Assembly (NCBI GenBank): GCA_948144175.1
Contig: CANXME010002549.1
Location: 372,001 to 436,000 of the forward strand
Source: Closterium sp. NIES-65
Lineage: Eukaryota; Streptophyta; Zygnematophyceae; Desmidiales; Closteriaceae
DNA length: 64,000 bases
Direction of reading: 5' to 3'
Part shown: positions 1-9,515 of the stretch, piece by piece
Numbering within the stretch: the stretch's first letter is position 1
How the letters are laid out: every line of letters starts with the position of its first letter
Translations under genes and position numbers: made by a program
Notes under the pieces: generated by a model
Told to the model about the DNA's origin: nothing
What the model saw: only the letters and a program-made list of their open reading frames with translations
Databases searched by the model: none

Positions 1-218
1 GTGTGGTGACTTTGTGATCCACCCTGAGCTTGCTTTGCTTTGCTTGACTGGTCTTGTGACCCCTTGTTCTCCCCCACTTTGCCTATGGGGGTGTGTTAGA
101 TTTATATGACATAGCTACTGTAGGCTATAGTGGGGTAGCACATATCGGGTACAGCTTTCTAGGTTTTGTACTTGCACCCAACTGTTTCATAGTTCATTCA
201 TTCTCGTTCAGTTTCTCA
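1..218 (+). mobile_element. 3' end of a Ty1/copia element (element M)
   Basis: Only the 3' untranslated tail, the polypurine tract and the 3' LTR are inside the window. Positions 1-93 match the tail that follows the RNase H domain in elements I (about 3530-3623) and H (about 29898-29990). The polypurine tract CTATGGGGGTG precedes the LTR at 94-218, which starts TGTTAG and ends CTCA. The LTR closely resembles the two LTRs of element E, so M belongs to that short-LTR family. The next five bases, TGTCT, should be the target duplication, but its partner is left of the window. M interrupts the minus-strand gypsy gag that resumes at 219. Confidence 0.85.
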
Positions 219-1044
219 TGTCTACCGTAGTACCCTCCTTATTCGGCCGGGTGTGGTCGGTCGCGTGAACCGGCACAATCACTCGGTGAGGGTCGGTTGG
301 ATCGGGCGAGTGGCGTGAGTTGTCAGTAGAGGGCCCGTCTGCTCCGGACTATCAGCGTTTCCCTGTTGCTTGTTCTGTTTCTGCTGCTCAGCTTCCCCCT
401 TTCCCTTATCGTTTTCTGGGCATTCGCTCTTACGGTGTCCCGGGCGATTGCACGCAAAGCGATGCCCTTAAAACGGTGCGGCACCGGCATTCACGGCGAC
501 AGCACGTATCGTAGCGCCCTGGTTTATACCACGAGACCTATGTCTCGAGTTACTGCTTTTGTAGGACCCCGGTCTCGGTCGACGGAAGAAATCAAGCATT
601 TCCGCCATAGCGAGAATTTCTTGAAAATCGGTGATGCCGTGAAGCTGGATTTCCTGAGCGATGTAGTGCTTTAGGTCGGCGATGTAGCAGTCGATGCGCT
701 CGCCCTCGTGCATATAACCCACTTGCTCACATAGAGCCAGAAACCCGCTGGTGTAGTCCTGGACGGAACCGAGTTGGCGCCAAGTGCGGAACTTGTGTCG
801 CGCCGCCATCGAAGCCGCAATTGGCTCAAATCGAGCGCGCAGACCTGCTCACCACGCGTCCCACGTGCGATGCTTGGGCACCTCCACGAAATACGACAGC
901 GCCCAGGGTCCGGTTTGTCCTTCCCGTGTCAGTAGAGTCGCGTAGTCGTTCGGCTTCGTGACGATGACGTGCCACCTGCTGCGGGTCCTCGCAGAAGCGA
1001 CAAGGCGTAATTGATTTTCGCCATATCCTCCGAGACGTAGTTGG

Positions 1045-1169
1045 TGTCAAACTCATATCATATAGCTTGTCTAGGCTATAGTGGGGTAGACACTATGGGG
1101 TACAGTTTCCTAGGGTTTCCTATTTGTACCCAACCTTGTGCTAGTTCATTCATTCCTCATTTCTTCACA
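1045..1169 (+). repeat. 5' LTR of element I
   Basis: A 125-bp LTR beginning TGTCAAACTC and ending TTCTTCACA, followed directly by the primer-binding site at 1170. A hairpin with arms GTTCCC (1183-1188) and GGGAAC (1193-1198) lies just downstream of the primer site. Confidence 0.93.
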
Positions 1170-1198
1170 TGGTATAGAGCAGGTTCCCTAGTGGGAAC

Positions 1199-2165
1199 GC
1201 TTCCTTGGGCCCACCACTGAAACATTTTTTTTCTGACCGGAGCGCCGGTCGCTCCTACCCGAGGCGCGCCTTGAGGGCCGCCCTTCTGTCGAGCACTCTT
1301 AGAGGCCCCTCTCACGGCCCCTCGCGCCACCCTTAGCGGCCCCATCGCCGCCCCTAGCGGCCCCGTCACCGCCCTTCCAGGCCCCTCGCAACCCCTAGTG
1401 GCCCCGTCGCCGCCCCTACGCGGCCCCGTCGCCGCCCCTAGCGGCCCTGTCGCCGCCCCTACCGGCCCCGTCGCCGCCTCTCTCCATATGCGGCCCCGTT
1501 GCCGCCCCTTCGCGGCCTCGTCGCCGCCTTTAGCGGCCCCATCGCCGCCCCTACGCGGCCCCGTCGCCGCCCCTAGCTGCCCCGTTGCCGCCTCCCTCCC
1601 TACGCGGCCCCGTCGCCGCCCCTACGCGGCCCTGTCGCCGCCCCTAGCGGCCCCGTCGCCGCTCCCCTCCCTACGCTGCCCCGTCGCCGCCCCTAGCGGC
1701 CCCATCGCCGCCTCCCTCCCTACGCGGCCCCGTCGTCGCCCCTACGCGGCCCTGTCGCCGCCCCTAGCGGCCCCGTCGCCGCTCCCCTCCCTACGCGGCC
1801 CAGTCGCCACCCCTAGCGGCCCCGTCGCCGCTCCCCTCCCTACACGGCCCAGTTCCCGCCCCTAGCGGCCCCGTCGCCGCCCCTACCCGGCCCCATCGCC
1901 GCCCCTAGCGAGCAGCCAAGCCGCCGAGCAACCGAGCCACCGACCCGCCCAGCAGCCGAGTTGCCCAGCAGTCGAGCCGTCCCAGGAGCAGCTGCCACTG
2001 CAGCAGCCACCCTTGGAGCAGCCACCACTACAGCAGCCGCCCCTACAGCAGACGCCCCTGGAGCAGCCGCCCCAGGAGCAGCCGCCCCTACAACTGCCAC
2101 CCCTGGAGCAGCCACCCCTGCAGCTGCCGCGGAGCTCTCGCCCTACAGTGGTAGCGGCCTCGCCC
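1199..2165 (+). repeat. GC-rich repetitive leader of element I
   Basis: This non-coding leader between the primer-binding site and pol is built from degenerate repeats around GCGGCCCCGTCGCCGCCCCT, followed by a CAG/GCC-rich part (1910-2140). Open frames in it (for example 1398-1865 plus and 1840-2115 minus) are compositional and carry no recognisable domain. Confidence 0.75.
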
Positions 2166-2169
2166 CTAC

Positions 2170-3426
2170 GAGCTTCACTCTCTTGACTTCAGCACAGCTT
2201 TCTTGCATGGCAGCCTGCACGAGGTGATCTGGCTGCGCCACCCACCTGGCTTCATTGGGTCGTTTCCCCCTGGTACCCAGTGGAGCCTCCGGCGGCCAGT
2301 CTACGGTCTCCGCCAGGCGCCCCGTAAGTGGCACGACACACTGAGGAGTACACTTGCGGCTCTTGGGTTTGCTCCTTCTACAGCCGGCCCATCGCTGTTT
2401 CTGCGCACCGACACCTCTTTGCCGCCGTTCTACATCCTCGTGTACGTCGACGACTTGGTCTTTGCCACTGCTGACACTGCTGGACTCGCCCACGTGAAGT
2501 CCGAGCTGCAGAAGAGACACACGTGCACAGACCTGGGTGAAATGCGCAGCTACCTTGGCTTGCAGATCACCCGGGACAGAGCACAGCGCACCATTACCCT
2601 GACTCAGTCACACATGGTGCAGCAGGTCCTTCAGCGCTTCGACTTCACGTACTCCTCGCCTCAGGCCACTCCTCTGTCTACTCGCCACTCACTCTCAGAT
2701 CTGCCTTCGGATGAGTCTGTAGAGCCGAGTGGCCCATACCCAGAGCTCGTTGGCTGCCTCATGATCCTGATGACCTGCACACGACCTGACTTTGCATACC
2801 CTCTTAGCATCTTGGCACGTTATGTTGCTCCTGGGAGACACCGACCAGATCACATGGCTGCAGCGAAGAGGGTGTTGCGCTACTTGTGCAGTACGTCGGG
2901 CATGGGGCTAGTGCTTGGAGGGCGACGTCGAGTGGTCCTCACACGTCACGCAGACGCTTCTTGGGCTGACGACCAGGCTACGCAGCGGTCGTCACAGGGT
3001 TACACCTTCAGCCTTGGCTCGGGCTCTGTTTCGTGGCGGTCTACCCCCTCGTCTTTTGTTCTCGGCTCCAGCTATGAGGCTGAGATCTACGCGGGGGCCA
3101 TGGCTGCACAGGAGCTACGCTGGCTCACCTACTTGCTGACTTACCTAGGAGAGTCGCCTCGTTCTGCTCCAGTTCTGTACGTAGACAACAAGGCCATGCT
3201 GGCCTTTTGTTGGGAGCACAGACTGGAGCACAGAACGAAGCACATTGCTCTTCGCTACTTCCTTGCTCATGAGCTGCAGCAGCGTGGTCAGCTGCGCCTT
3301 GCTTACGTGGCCTCTGAGGCCAACACTGCTGATATCTTTACCAAGGCACTTCCGTCTGGTGATCATCAACGCTTCTGTACGATGCTAGGTCTTGTGCCTA
3401 CTTGGCCTCACTTGCTCACTTCTTGA
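2170..3426 (+). pseudogene. copia reverse transcriptase C-half and RNase H fragment
   Basis: A 3' pol fragment in one frame. It starts within the reverse transcriptase at the segment reading ELHSLDFSTAFL (about 2170-2205). It includes VYGLRQAPRKWH, the catalytic LVYVDDLVF (about 2435-2461) and a complete RNase H (HADASWADD, SYEAEIYAGAM, YVDNKAMLAF, LEHRTKHIALRYF). It ends with a stop at 3424-3426. No ATG precedes it in frame; the frame is open from the leader junction because roughly the first two-thirds of gag-pol is missing. Local substitutions versus element H (for instance CLMIL for CLMYL) fit decay. It cannot encode a complete enzyme. Confidence 0.88.
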
Positions 3427-3623
3427 CCTTGCTTGTACTGTGATCTTTCTATAGCTGCATTTGCCTGTTTACCTTTATATATGATCTTGCATGTGAACTG
3501 GCCTTTTGGCCTTGCTCTTGTGCTCGGATTGTGTGGTGACGTTGTGATCCACCCTGAGCTTGCTTTGCTTTGCTTGACTGGTCTTGTGACCTCTTGTTCT
3601 CCCCCACTTTTCCTATGGGGGTG

Positions 3624-3748
3624 TGTCAAACTCATATCATATAGCTTGTCTAGGCTATAGCGGGGTAGACACTATGGGGTATAGTTTCCTAGGGTTTCCT
3701 ACTTGTACCCAACCTTGTGCTAGTTCATTCATTCCTCATTTCTTCACA
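3624..3748 (+). repeat. 3' LTR of element I
   Basis: A 125-bp LTR preceded by the polypurine tract TCCTATGGGGGTG. It differs from the 5' LTR by three C/T changes, about 2.4 percent, consistent with a fairly young insertion. Confidence 0.93.
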
Positions 3749-4064
3749 GTTGGCGTCGAAGAAGACATTCATCGTGAACAGCCACGACTGAACAATAGGA
3801 CCACCCCGTTGACTCGGGTGAAAGCATGGCGGACGCTGTGGCTTCAGCGGCATCGGTGACGGCAGCGCCGAATCGTTGATCAGGGCCGAAATCGTGACGC
3901 GCGGTTGGTTTGGGGCCGCATTCGTCGCTTCGGGATGTGTCACGCCGTGGTCGTCGTCTACGTCATGGCGGACGACGCCATCACTGGCCGCGCTCACGGG
4001 TTTCCCCACGCTTCCGTGGTGCGGGCTGTACCAGAGTGCAAGGTGCTTGAGGTTGTGCGTGCTG

Positions 4065-4239
4065 TGAGAGAATAGTTAGCATAGTGAGGAGCCATAGCTA
4101 GGGCTTAGCTAGCTAGGCAAGAGAGAAATGAACAAAGGAGGGTTTCACTAGCAGCAGCTGGGATACATATAGCAAACCCTAACAGGGTTGTACTCGCTAT
4201 AGAGCACCCCACTACAGGCTAGATAATAACATTCTGACA
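4065..4239 (-). repeat. 3' LTR of N1
   Basis: A 175-bp LTR on the minus strand, running from TGTCAGAATG (4239) to TCTCA (4065). The adjoining CACCCCCATAG is the reverse complement of the polypurine tract. Confidence 0.88.
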
Positions 4240-5422
4240 CACCCCCATAGCCAAAGTGGGGTGTAATCAGCGGAGCACGCAGTCATAGAGCAGGTTCACA
4301 AATGCAAGCAAAGATAGATGCTATTACAGAGGGCAAGTGAGGAGGAGGAGGAACTGTGGAAGGAGAGAAGATGGGAGGCAACGACTAAAGCTGCAGAGGC
4401 ACGGGCACAAGAGCGGCTGACTCAGTGGCTACCGAAGCAAGGGCGACGGAATACTGGAGTGACTGGCTCCGCGGCTAAGACGAGCCGCAAGAGCAACGGA
4501 CCCACTGGCGACTGGTGCAACAGGCTCACTGGCTACCGAAGCAAGGGTGACGGATTACATGCGCTGCAGGCGACACGACAGCTACCTCCACACAACCTCC
4601 TCCAACTGACCCACACCCTTGATACACACCCCCTGCTGAACCCCTAACTCTACTCCCACGTCATCCCCTTAGCACCAATCCTTCGGCTCCCACACACCCA
4701 CCCCCCTGAGCGGCAGCTGCAGTAGCGGGAGACGGAGGAGGAGGAGAACTAGTGGAACGGCGCACAGAAACTGCACCCCCATACCCCCCACCCCCAAACC
4801 CTAATTCAAGAGAACGGGCAGGAGCAGGGGTGGGGCACCGTCAGAAGCACGGGGGACAGCGAGCAGCTGAGGGGCAGAGAGGAACGGGCCGCCCACGGGC
4901 CTGGCACAGCCCGACGAACCGCGCGCAGGCGGCCCAAGCCGTGCGCGGGCCTGGCGCAGCCCGTACGGGCCGCGCGCGGGCTTGGCGCAGCCCGTACGGG
5001 CCGCGCGCGGGCCTGGCGCAGCCCGTACGGGCCGCGCGCGGGCCGGGCGCAGCCCGTACGGGCCGCACTCGGGGCTAGCGCAGCCCGCGCTGGCCGGGAC
5101 GGGCGACGGGGGACGACGGGCTGGTCCCCGTCGTCCGTCGAAGCGCCCCCCGGGGGCGACGCGCGGACTGACGAGGTAGAAGGCCGCCGCGCGCCTCGGG
5201 GCGCACGGCGGGCAGAGAAGCGCCGCACGCCCCGGGGCGCACGGCGGGCAGAAAACCGCCGCGCGCCTCGGGGCGCACGGCGGGCAGAAAACCGCCGCAT
5301 GCTCCGAGCGCGCGGCGGGAAGAAAAATCCGTCGCACGCCACGGGGTGTGCAACACACAGAGTAGCAGCGGAAGCAGTTAGGTGGGCCCACAGGCCATGA
5401 GCGTAGATGCTCTGATAGCATG

Positions 5423-5595
5423 TGAGAATAGTAAGCACAGTTAGGAGCCATAGCTAGGGTTTAGCTAGCTAGGCAAGAGAGATATGAACAAAGGAGGGTT
5501 TCACTAGCAGCAGTTGGGATACTTATAGCAAACTCTAACAGGGTTGTTCTCGCTATAGAGCACCCCACTACATGCTAGAAAATAACATTCTGACA
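5423..5595 (-). repeat. 5' LTR of N1
   Basis: A 173-bp LTR similar to 4065-4239 with scattered differences, followed on the minus strand by CA and the primer site TGCTATCAGAGC. Confidence 0.88.
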
Positions 5596-5632
5596 TGCTG
5601 TGCACGTGCGATGTCATTTTGCAGGGACGTGC

Positions 5633-5762
5633 TATGAAGAAATGAGGAATGAAGAAGAGAGGGGGTTTCACTAGCAGCAATGAGGATACATATAGCAAAC
5701 CCTTGATGGGTTGTACTCGGTATAGAGCACCCCACTACAGGCTAGAGAATAACATTCTGACA
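5633..5762 (-). mobile_element. solo LTR, N/copia family
   Basis: A single 130-bp LTR (TGTCAGAATG at 5762 to TTCATA at 5633) flanked by the 5-bp duplication CGTGC at 5628-5632 and 5763-5767. It resembles the N1 LTR in its first half. The intact target duplication with no interior indicates LTR-LTR recombination after insertion. It lies within the N-terminal coding part of the gypsy gag. Confidence 0.87.
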
Positions 5763-6057
5763 CGTGCGTTCTGCCGCCAGTGCCGCGATTTTTTTAGAGC
5801 TTTCGCGAAGTTGCTGTAGCAGTTCGTTCAAACGCTCCTGCGTGAGGGTGGTGACGTCAATATGCTCAACCATTTTGAAGGGGTCGGCCCGTCTTAGTTC
5901 TAGGCGCAGTCGTGGCTGCATGCGTTTACGAGGGAACGCGAGGACAGCAGCTCCTAGGGGCTAAGGTGCGTCAGTTCCTTCGAGTGAAAAATCAAAAGTT
6001 GTTTTCCTGGGGTGCGGAGATGCGCTGTCCAAAAAAGAAAGAGGCTCTGATACCAAG

Positions 6058-6553
6058 TGTTACGAGTGCAATGAATCGATGTAGCGAGGATTGCACTAAG
6101 TGTCAAACGAGCACAAAATGTGAGAGAAGGTATGAGCGAACATTTACACGTGAAACATGCAAACGGTAACGCAGTGCATGCGAGCTAGCTAGTGCTATGC
6201 TGGCAGTGAGGTTCGGGCTAGCCCCGAAGCGTAGGCCGACACGGCCGGACCAGCAGTGTGAGGTTTGGTGAATCAGTGCGCGCGAAGTCGGCGAAGCCCC
6301 GTTTGGCAGTAACGGGCAAACAACGGCTGCTGCTGTACGCGATGTTGCAGGGCGCACTAAGGAATGTCGAGAAAATTCCTTACACGCATCAACATTACAC
6401 CAAACATTCACCGTTCTATAATAGTTTTAATAATATATGTACCGAACCGAGCCAGCTCAAACCTATCCAAAAAGCCGACCAAGACTGTAGCGAGGGGAAG
6501 ATAACCCAAAAACCATTTAACATCATTTGGTCAGAGTCATTCTCGTTCTAACA
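6058..6553 (-). repeat. 5' LTR of the Ty3/gypsy element
   Basis: On the minus strand this 496-bp LTR begins TGTTAGAACGAG (6553) and ends GTAACA (6058). Two bases later comes the primer-binding site TGGTATCAGAGC (6055-6044), complementary to initiator-methionine tRNA, then a leader of about 170 bp and the gag ATG at 5873. The outer boundary is inferred from the TG...CA ends; the second LTR is outside the window, so the target duplication cannot be checked. Confidence 0.7.
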
Positions 6554-7170
6554 CCATCGCCTAGCGCAGCACGCAAGGGGCGGGAGCCAACCCACCTAGC
6601 CCGCCCGAAAAGATCCCCGCCGCCTTTGGATTGACGCGAGCTGCTCCCCCCACAGTCCCAATTCCCGCCTACAGTCGGTGCTCATTTCAAGAACACCAGG
6701 TAGGCGGGCGGCATGTGTGTGAAACGTGTTGTAGGCATTTCGCCACATTTGCCCTTGTCGTCACGGGCAAAAATATGGCTGTATTATGAAATTGCATTGT
6801 GAATCGAGTCAAGGGCTTTAACTTTGTAACCACCTAAACTTTTCAGATGACGGGCACCGTTGTTCATGAACTATAGATGTTTTTCTTCCTCAACTTGGTG
6901 ACTGTACCCCGAAATCGGCACAATGGTCAATTTAGTCACTCACGGGCAAAATGTTCGCGAGTGACTAAAGCAAATGTTTTGTGATAGGCTTAGCATCGGC
7001 TGTAATCGCAAAAACAGGAGGGTTGAGGGGTGGGGAAGATATCGGCGGGATCCTTAGACATCCTGCCGCAGAAGCAGTAGGATATCAGCGGGACCCCTAC
7101 GGACGGAATTACAAGGGTCGAAGGGCCGGGCCTCGGTTTTCTCGCCAGGAGGGTCGGGCGAGGTGGCAGC
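6554..7170. other. unassigned interval, possibly host DNA
   Basis: No coding region is recognised between the gypsy LTR and element G. It contains a perfect inverted repeat TTTAGTCACTC/GAGTGACTAAA (6931-6941 and 6959-6969) and the recurring phrase CACGGGCAAA (about 6757 and 6941). This segment joins 14982 onward when element G is removed. Confidence 0.5.
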
Positions 7171-7544
7171 TGTTAAGATTGTAAAGTGAATCATTAGTTT
7201 GATCAGGGAAAATGTGGGCATACATAGGATGCAAGAAGAGCTTGGAAAGGAAGGGGGAGTGTTGGGTGGTTGTGTAGTCCCTATGGCAACTTGCAAGGAG
7301 GGGGCACCCAAATTGCAACCAGGACCATGTGGGTTGCAAGGAGGGGGCACCCAACTTGTGGGTTGCAAAAAGGGGGTACGCAACTTGCACTTGGGGGCTC
7401 CAGCACTTGTGGGTTGGATTGACACCCCAACTTGCAAGTCTACACCCCAAAGTTGGGTGTAGTCCTACAAAGCAAGCTACACCCAAAGTTGGGTGTAGCC
7501 TCAACCCCTTATAAACTTAGCATGCTATACACACATTTCTAACA
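7171..7544 (-). repeat. 3' LTR of element G
   Basis: A 374-bp LTR. It is longer than its partner because of an extra segment of about 43 bp (near 7308-7350) that duplicates the neighbouring GGGTTGCAAGGAGGGGGCAC motif. The LTR is itself rich in short repeats of the type ACTTGTGGGTTGCAA and CAAAGTTGGGTGTAG. Confidence 0.9.
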
Positions 7545-7587
7545 CAACCCCTTAGCATGCTAAGACAAGAAGGGGACAACCCCTGAA

Positions 7588-9473
7588 TCAAGGGTCGCCC
7601 GGGCGAGCAAGGCCGATGAGGCGGAGGAGAGCAGAGTGCGCAGGGCGGAGGAGGGCCTTGGTGAAGATGTCGGCCAAGTTGGCCCCAGCAGCAATCTTGC
7701 GTACAGCAATAAGGCCGCGCTGGACGAGCTCGCGGATGAAGAAATAGCAAAGTTCGGTGTGCTTGGAGCGGGCGTGGTAGACAGGGTCCTAAGTGAGGTG
7801 GATCGTGCTAGCATTGTCACACCAGAGGGTGGGGCAGGGCTGAGGGGCACCAAGCTCAGCAAGAAGAAAGCAGAGCCAGCGGGATTCCTGAGCGGCGATG
7901 GTGCCAGCGTAGAGCTCGGCCTCGCAGGTGGAGAGGGAAATGGAGGAGGAGCGCGTGGAGCGCCAGCTGACAAGGCCGCTGCCGAGGGTGAAGCTGTAGC
8001 CCTGAGAGGAGCGGCGGTCCGGCTGCGTGTCGGCACAGGAGGAGTCGGTGAAGCCCGAGAGCAGGGGAGGGGAGGGGCCATCAAGAGTGAGGGCGTGGTC
8101 CTTGGTGCCGCGAAGGTAGCGGAGGACCCTCTTAGCAGCTTTCCAGTGCACCTTTGTGTGGCGACCAGTGCCAACAAAGTGAGCGAGCACGCTGATGGGG
8201 TAGGTGAGGTCGGGGCTGGTGCACATCATAGCGTACATTAGCGACCCAACGAACTCAGCATAGGGGCGAGTGGAGGAGGAGGGAGAAGTGGGTGGGGCAA
8301 GCTGGTGGCCAAAGGGGAGGGGGGTGGCAATAGGACTGGCCTGCGCCATCTCGAACTTCTAAAAGACCTGTCAAATGTAATGGGACTGGGAGAGGGTGAT
8401 GGTGCGAGCAGGACGGTCGCGAGTGATAGCCATGCCTAGGTAGTGCGTGAGGTCGCCCAGATCCTTGCACTTGAGGCGCTGCTGCAGCTGTTGCGTCATC
8501 TGCTCCATGTCAGTCTTGGAGTCAGCAAGCAGGATCATGTCATCCACATACACCAGAATGAAGAAGCGGAGAGGTGAGGAGCGAAGGAAGAGACTGGCGT
8601 CAGAATGCGAGGCAGAGAAGCCGAGGGACCCCAAGGTGGCAGACAGCTTCTCGTGCCACTCCCTTGGCGCCTGCTTTAGCCCGTAGACAGGCTGACGCAG
8701 CTGCCACACAATGTTGTCTGGAAAGGTGGCGTGGAACCCGGGGGGGCACCGGAGGAAGATGCGCTCGTGCAGGTTCCCTTGCATGAATGCGTTGGAGACG
8801 TCCATGGAGCATATCTCCATGCCGTCTAGCGTACCAACGTCGAGGAGGGTGCGGAGGGTGGGCGGCTTGGCGGAGGGGGCGTAAGTGAACCAGCAATCCT
8901 CAGCCCAGGTCTGGGTGAAGCCCTTAGCGCAGTAGTGGGCCTTGTAGACCGGATCCTCACCCGGCAGCTGCTTCACCCGAAAGACCCACTTGCCCTTAAC
9001 AAGGCTGGCTTCGGCCGGGAGGGGGACATCAACGAAGGAGTTGTTACGAATGCATGCCTCACACTCCATGAAGATTGCTGTGATCCACTTGTCCGCATCA
9101 GGGCAGGTGATGGCTTCTTGGAAGGTGGAGGGAGTGAAGATGGTCGGGGTGGAGGTGGCGCCAAGGACGGGGAGGCCAAGGAAGTCAAGGAAGATGGAGG
9201 CAAGAAAAGGAGTGTGGTGCCGAATGTTGAGGAACTCCTCATGGGAGTCCTCAAGGAGCTAGATGGAGGTGGGAGGAGGGGCTCCAAGGATTTTGTCCAC
9301 GGAGTGGGTATGCATACGAGGGAGGAGGAACGGGGAGGAGCGGGAAGTTGCTCGGTGCTGCTGCCGCTGCTGCTGCTGCTGCTGCTGCAACTGCTACTGC
9401 TGCTACTGCCCTCGCTGGTGCTGCCGCTGCTACTGCTGCTGCTGCTGGTGCTGCTGCCCCTGCTGCAGACCCG

Positions 9474-9515
<42 letters not shown>

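Larger units (their letters stand above)
1045..3748 (+). mobile_element. Ty1/copia deletion derivative (element I)
   Basis: A complete insertion flanked by the 5-bp target duplication GTTGG (1040-1044 and 3749-3753). Its two 125-bp LTRs differ at three positions that I can see. A primer-binding site TGGTATAGAGCAGG starts at 1170. The interior is a GC-rich leader joined directly to the second half of the reverse transcriptase and RNase H. Gag, protease, integrase and the first part of the reverse transcriptase are deleted. It sits inside the gypsy gag. It could only have moved with proteins supplied by another copy, or it lost its middle after insertion. Confidence 0.93.
4065..5595 (-). mobile_element. 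non-autonomous copia-type LTR element (N1)
   Basis: Two LTRs (4065-4239 and 5423-5595) flank a 1.2-kb interior with no gag or pol. The 5-bp duplication TGCTG borders it at 4060-4064 and 5596-5600. On the minus strand the order is 5' LTR, primer site TGCTATCAGAGC (5420-5409), GC-rich repetitive leader (about 5340-4860), a tract of imperfect units related to GTGCCAGTTGCTCCAGT in N2, then the tail and the PPT CTATGGGGGTG next to the 3' LTR. The tail and PPT are shared with the autonomous copia elements here, so it was probably mobilised by them. The same organisation is seen in N2 and N3. Confidence 0.9.
219..5873 (-). pseudogene. Ty3/gypsy-type gag, broken by several insertions
   Basis: This is a Gag polyprotein relic read leftward from an ATG at 5873. 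Its pieces are 5873-5763, 5632-5596, 4064-3749 and 1044-219, separated by a solo LTR, element N1 and element I. Removing these with one copy of each target duplication rejoins the sequence. The N-terminus is a short coiled coil (MVEHIDVTTLTQERLNELL). The middle is the retrotransposon Gag fold, with MNVFFDAN at the edge of element I continuing as YVSEDMAKINYALSLL on the far side, then ARHKFRTWRQLGSV around 800. A zinc knuckle lies at 461-420 (RFACNRPGHRKSEC), whose first Cys appears replaced by Arg. A frameshift near 4010, further shifts and stops between about 1000 and 460 make it non-functional. Pol is missing because the element continues left of the window. Confidence 0.8.

Noticed and set aside
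4801-5451. Arg/Ala/Pro-rich open frames of about 210 codons on the minus strand
   Set aside because: They lie in the GC-rich leader of the non-autonomous element N1; two frames are open simultaneously and no domain is recognisable.
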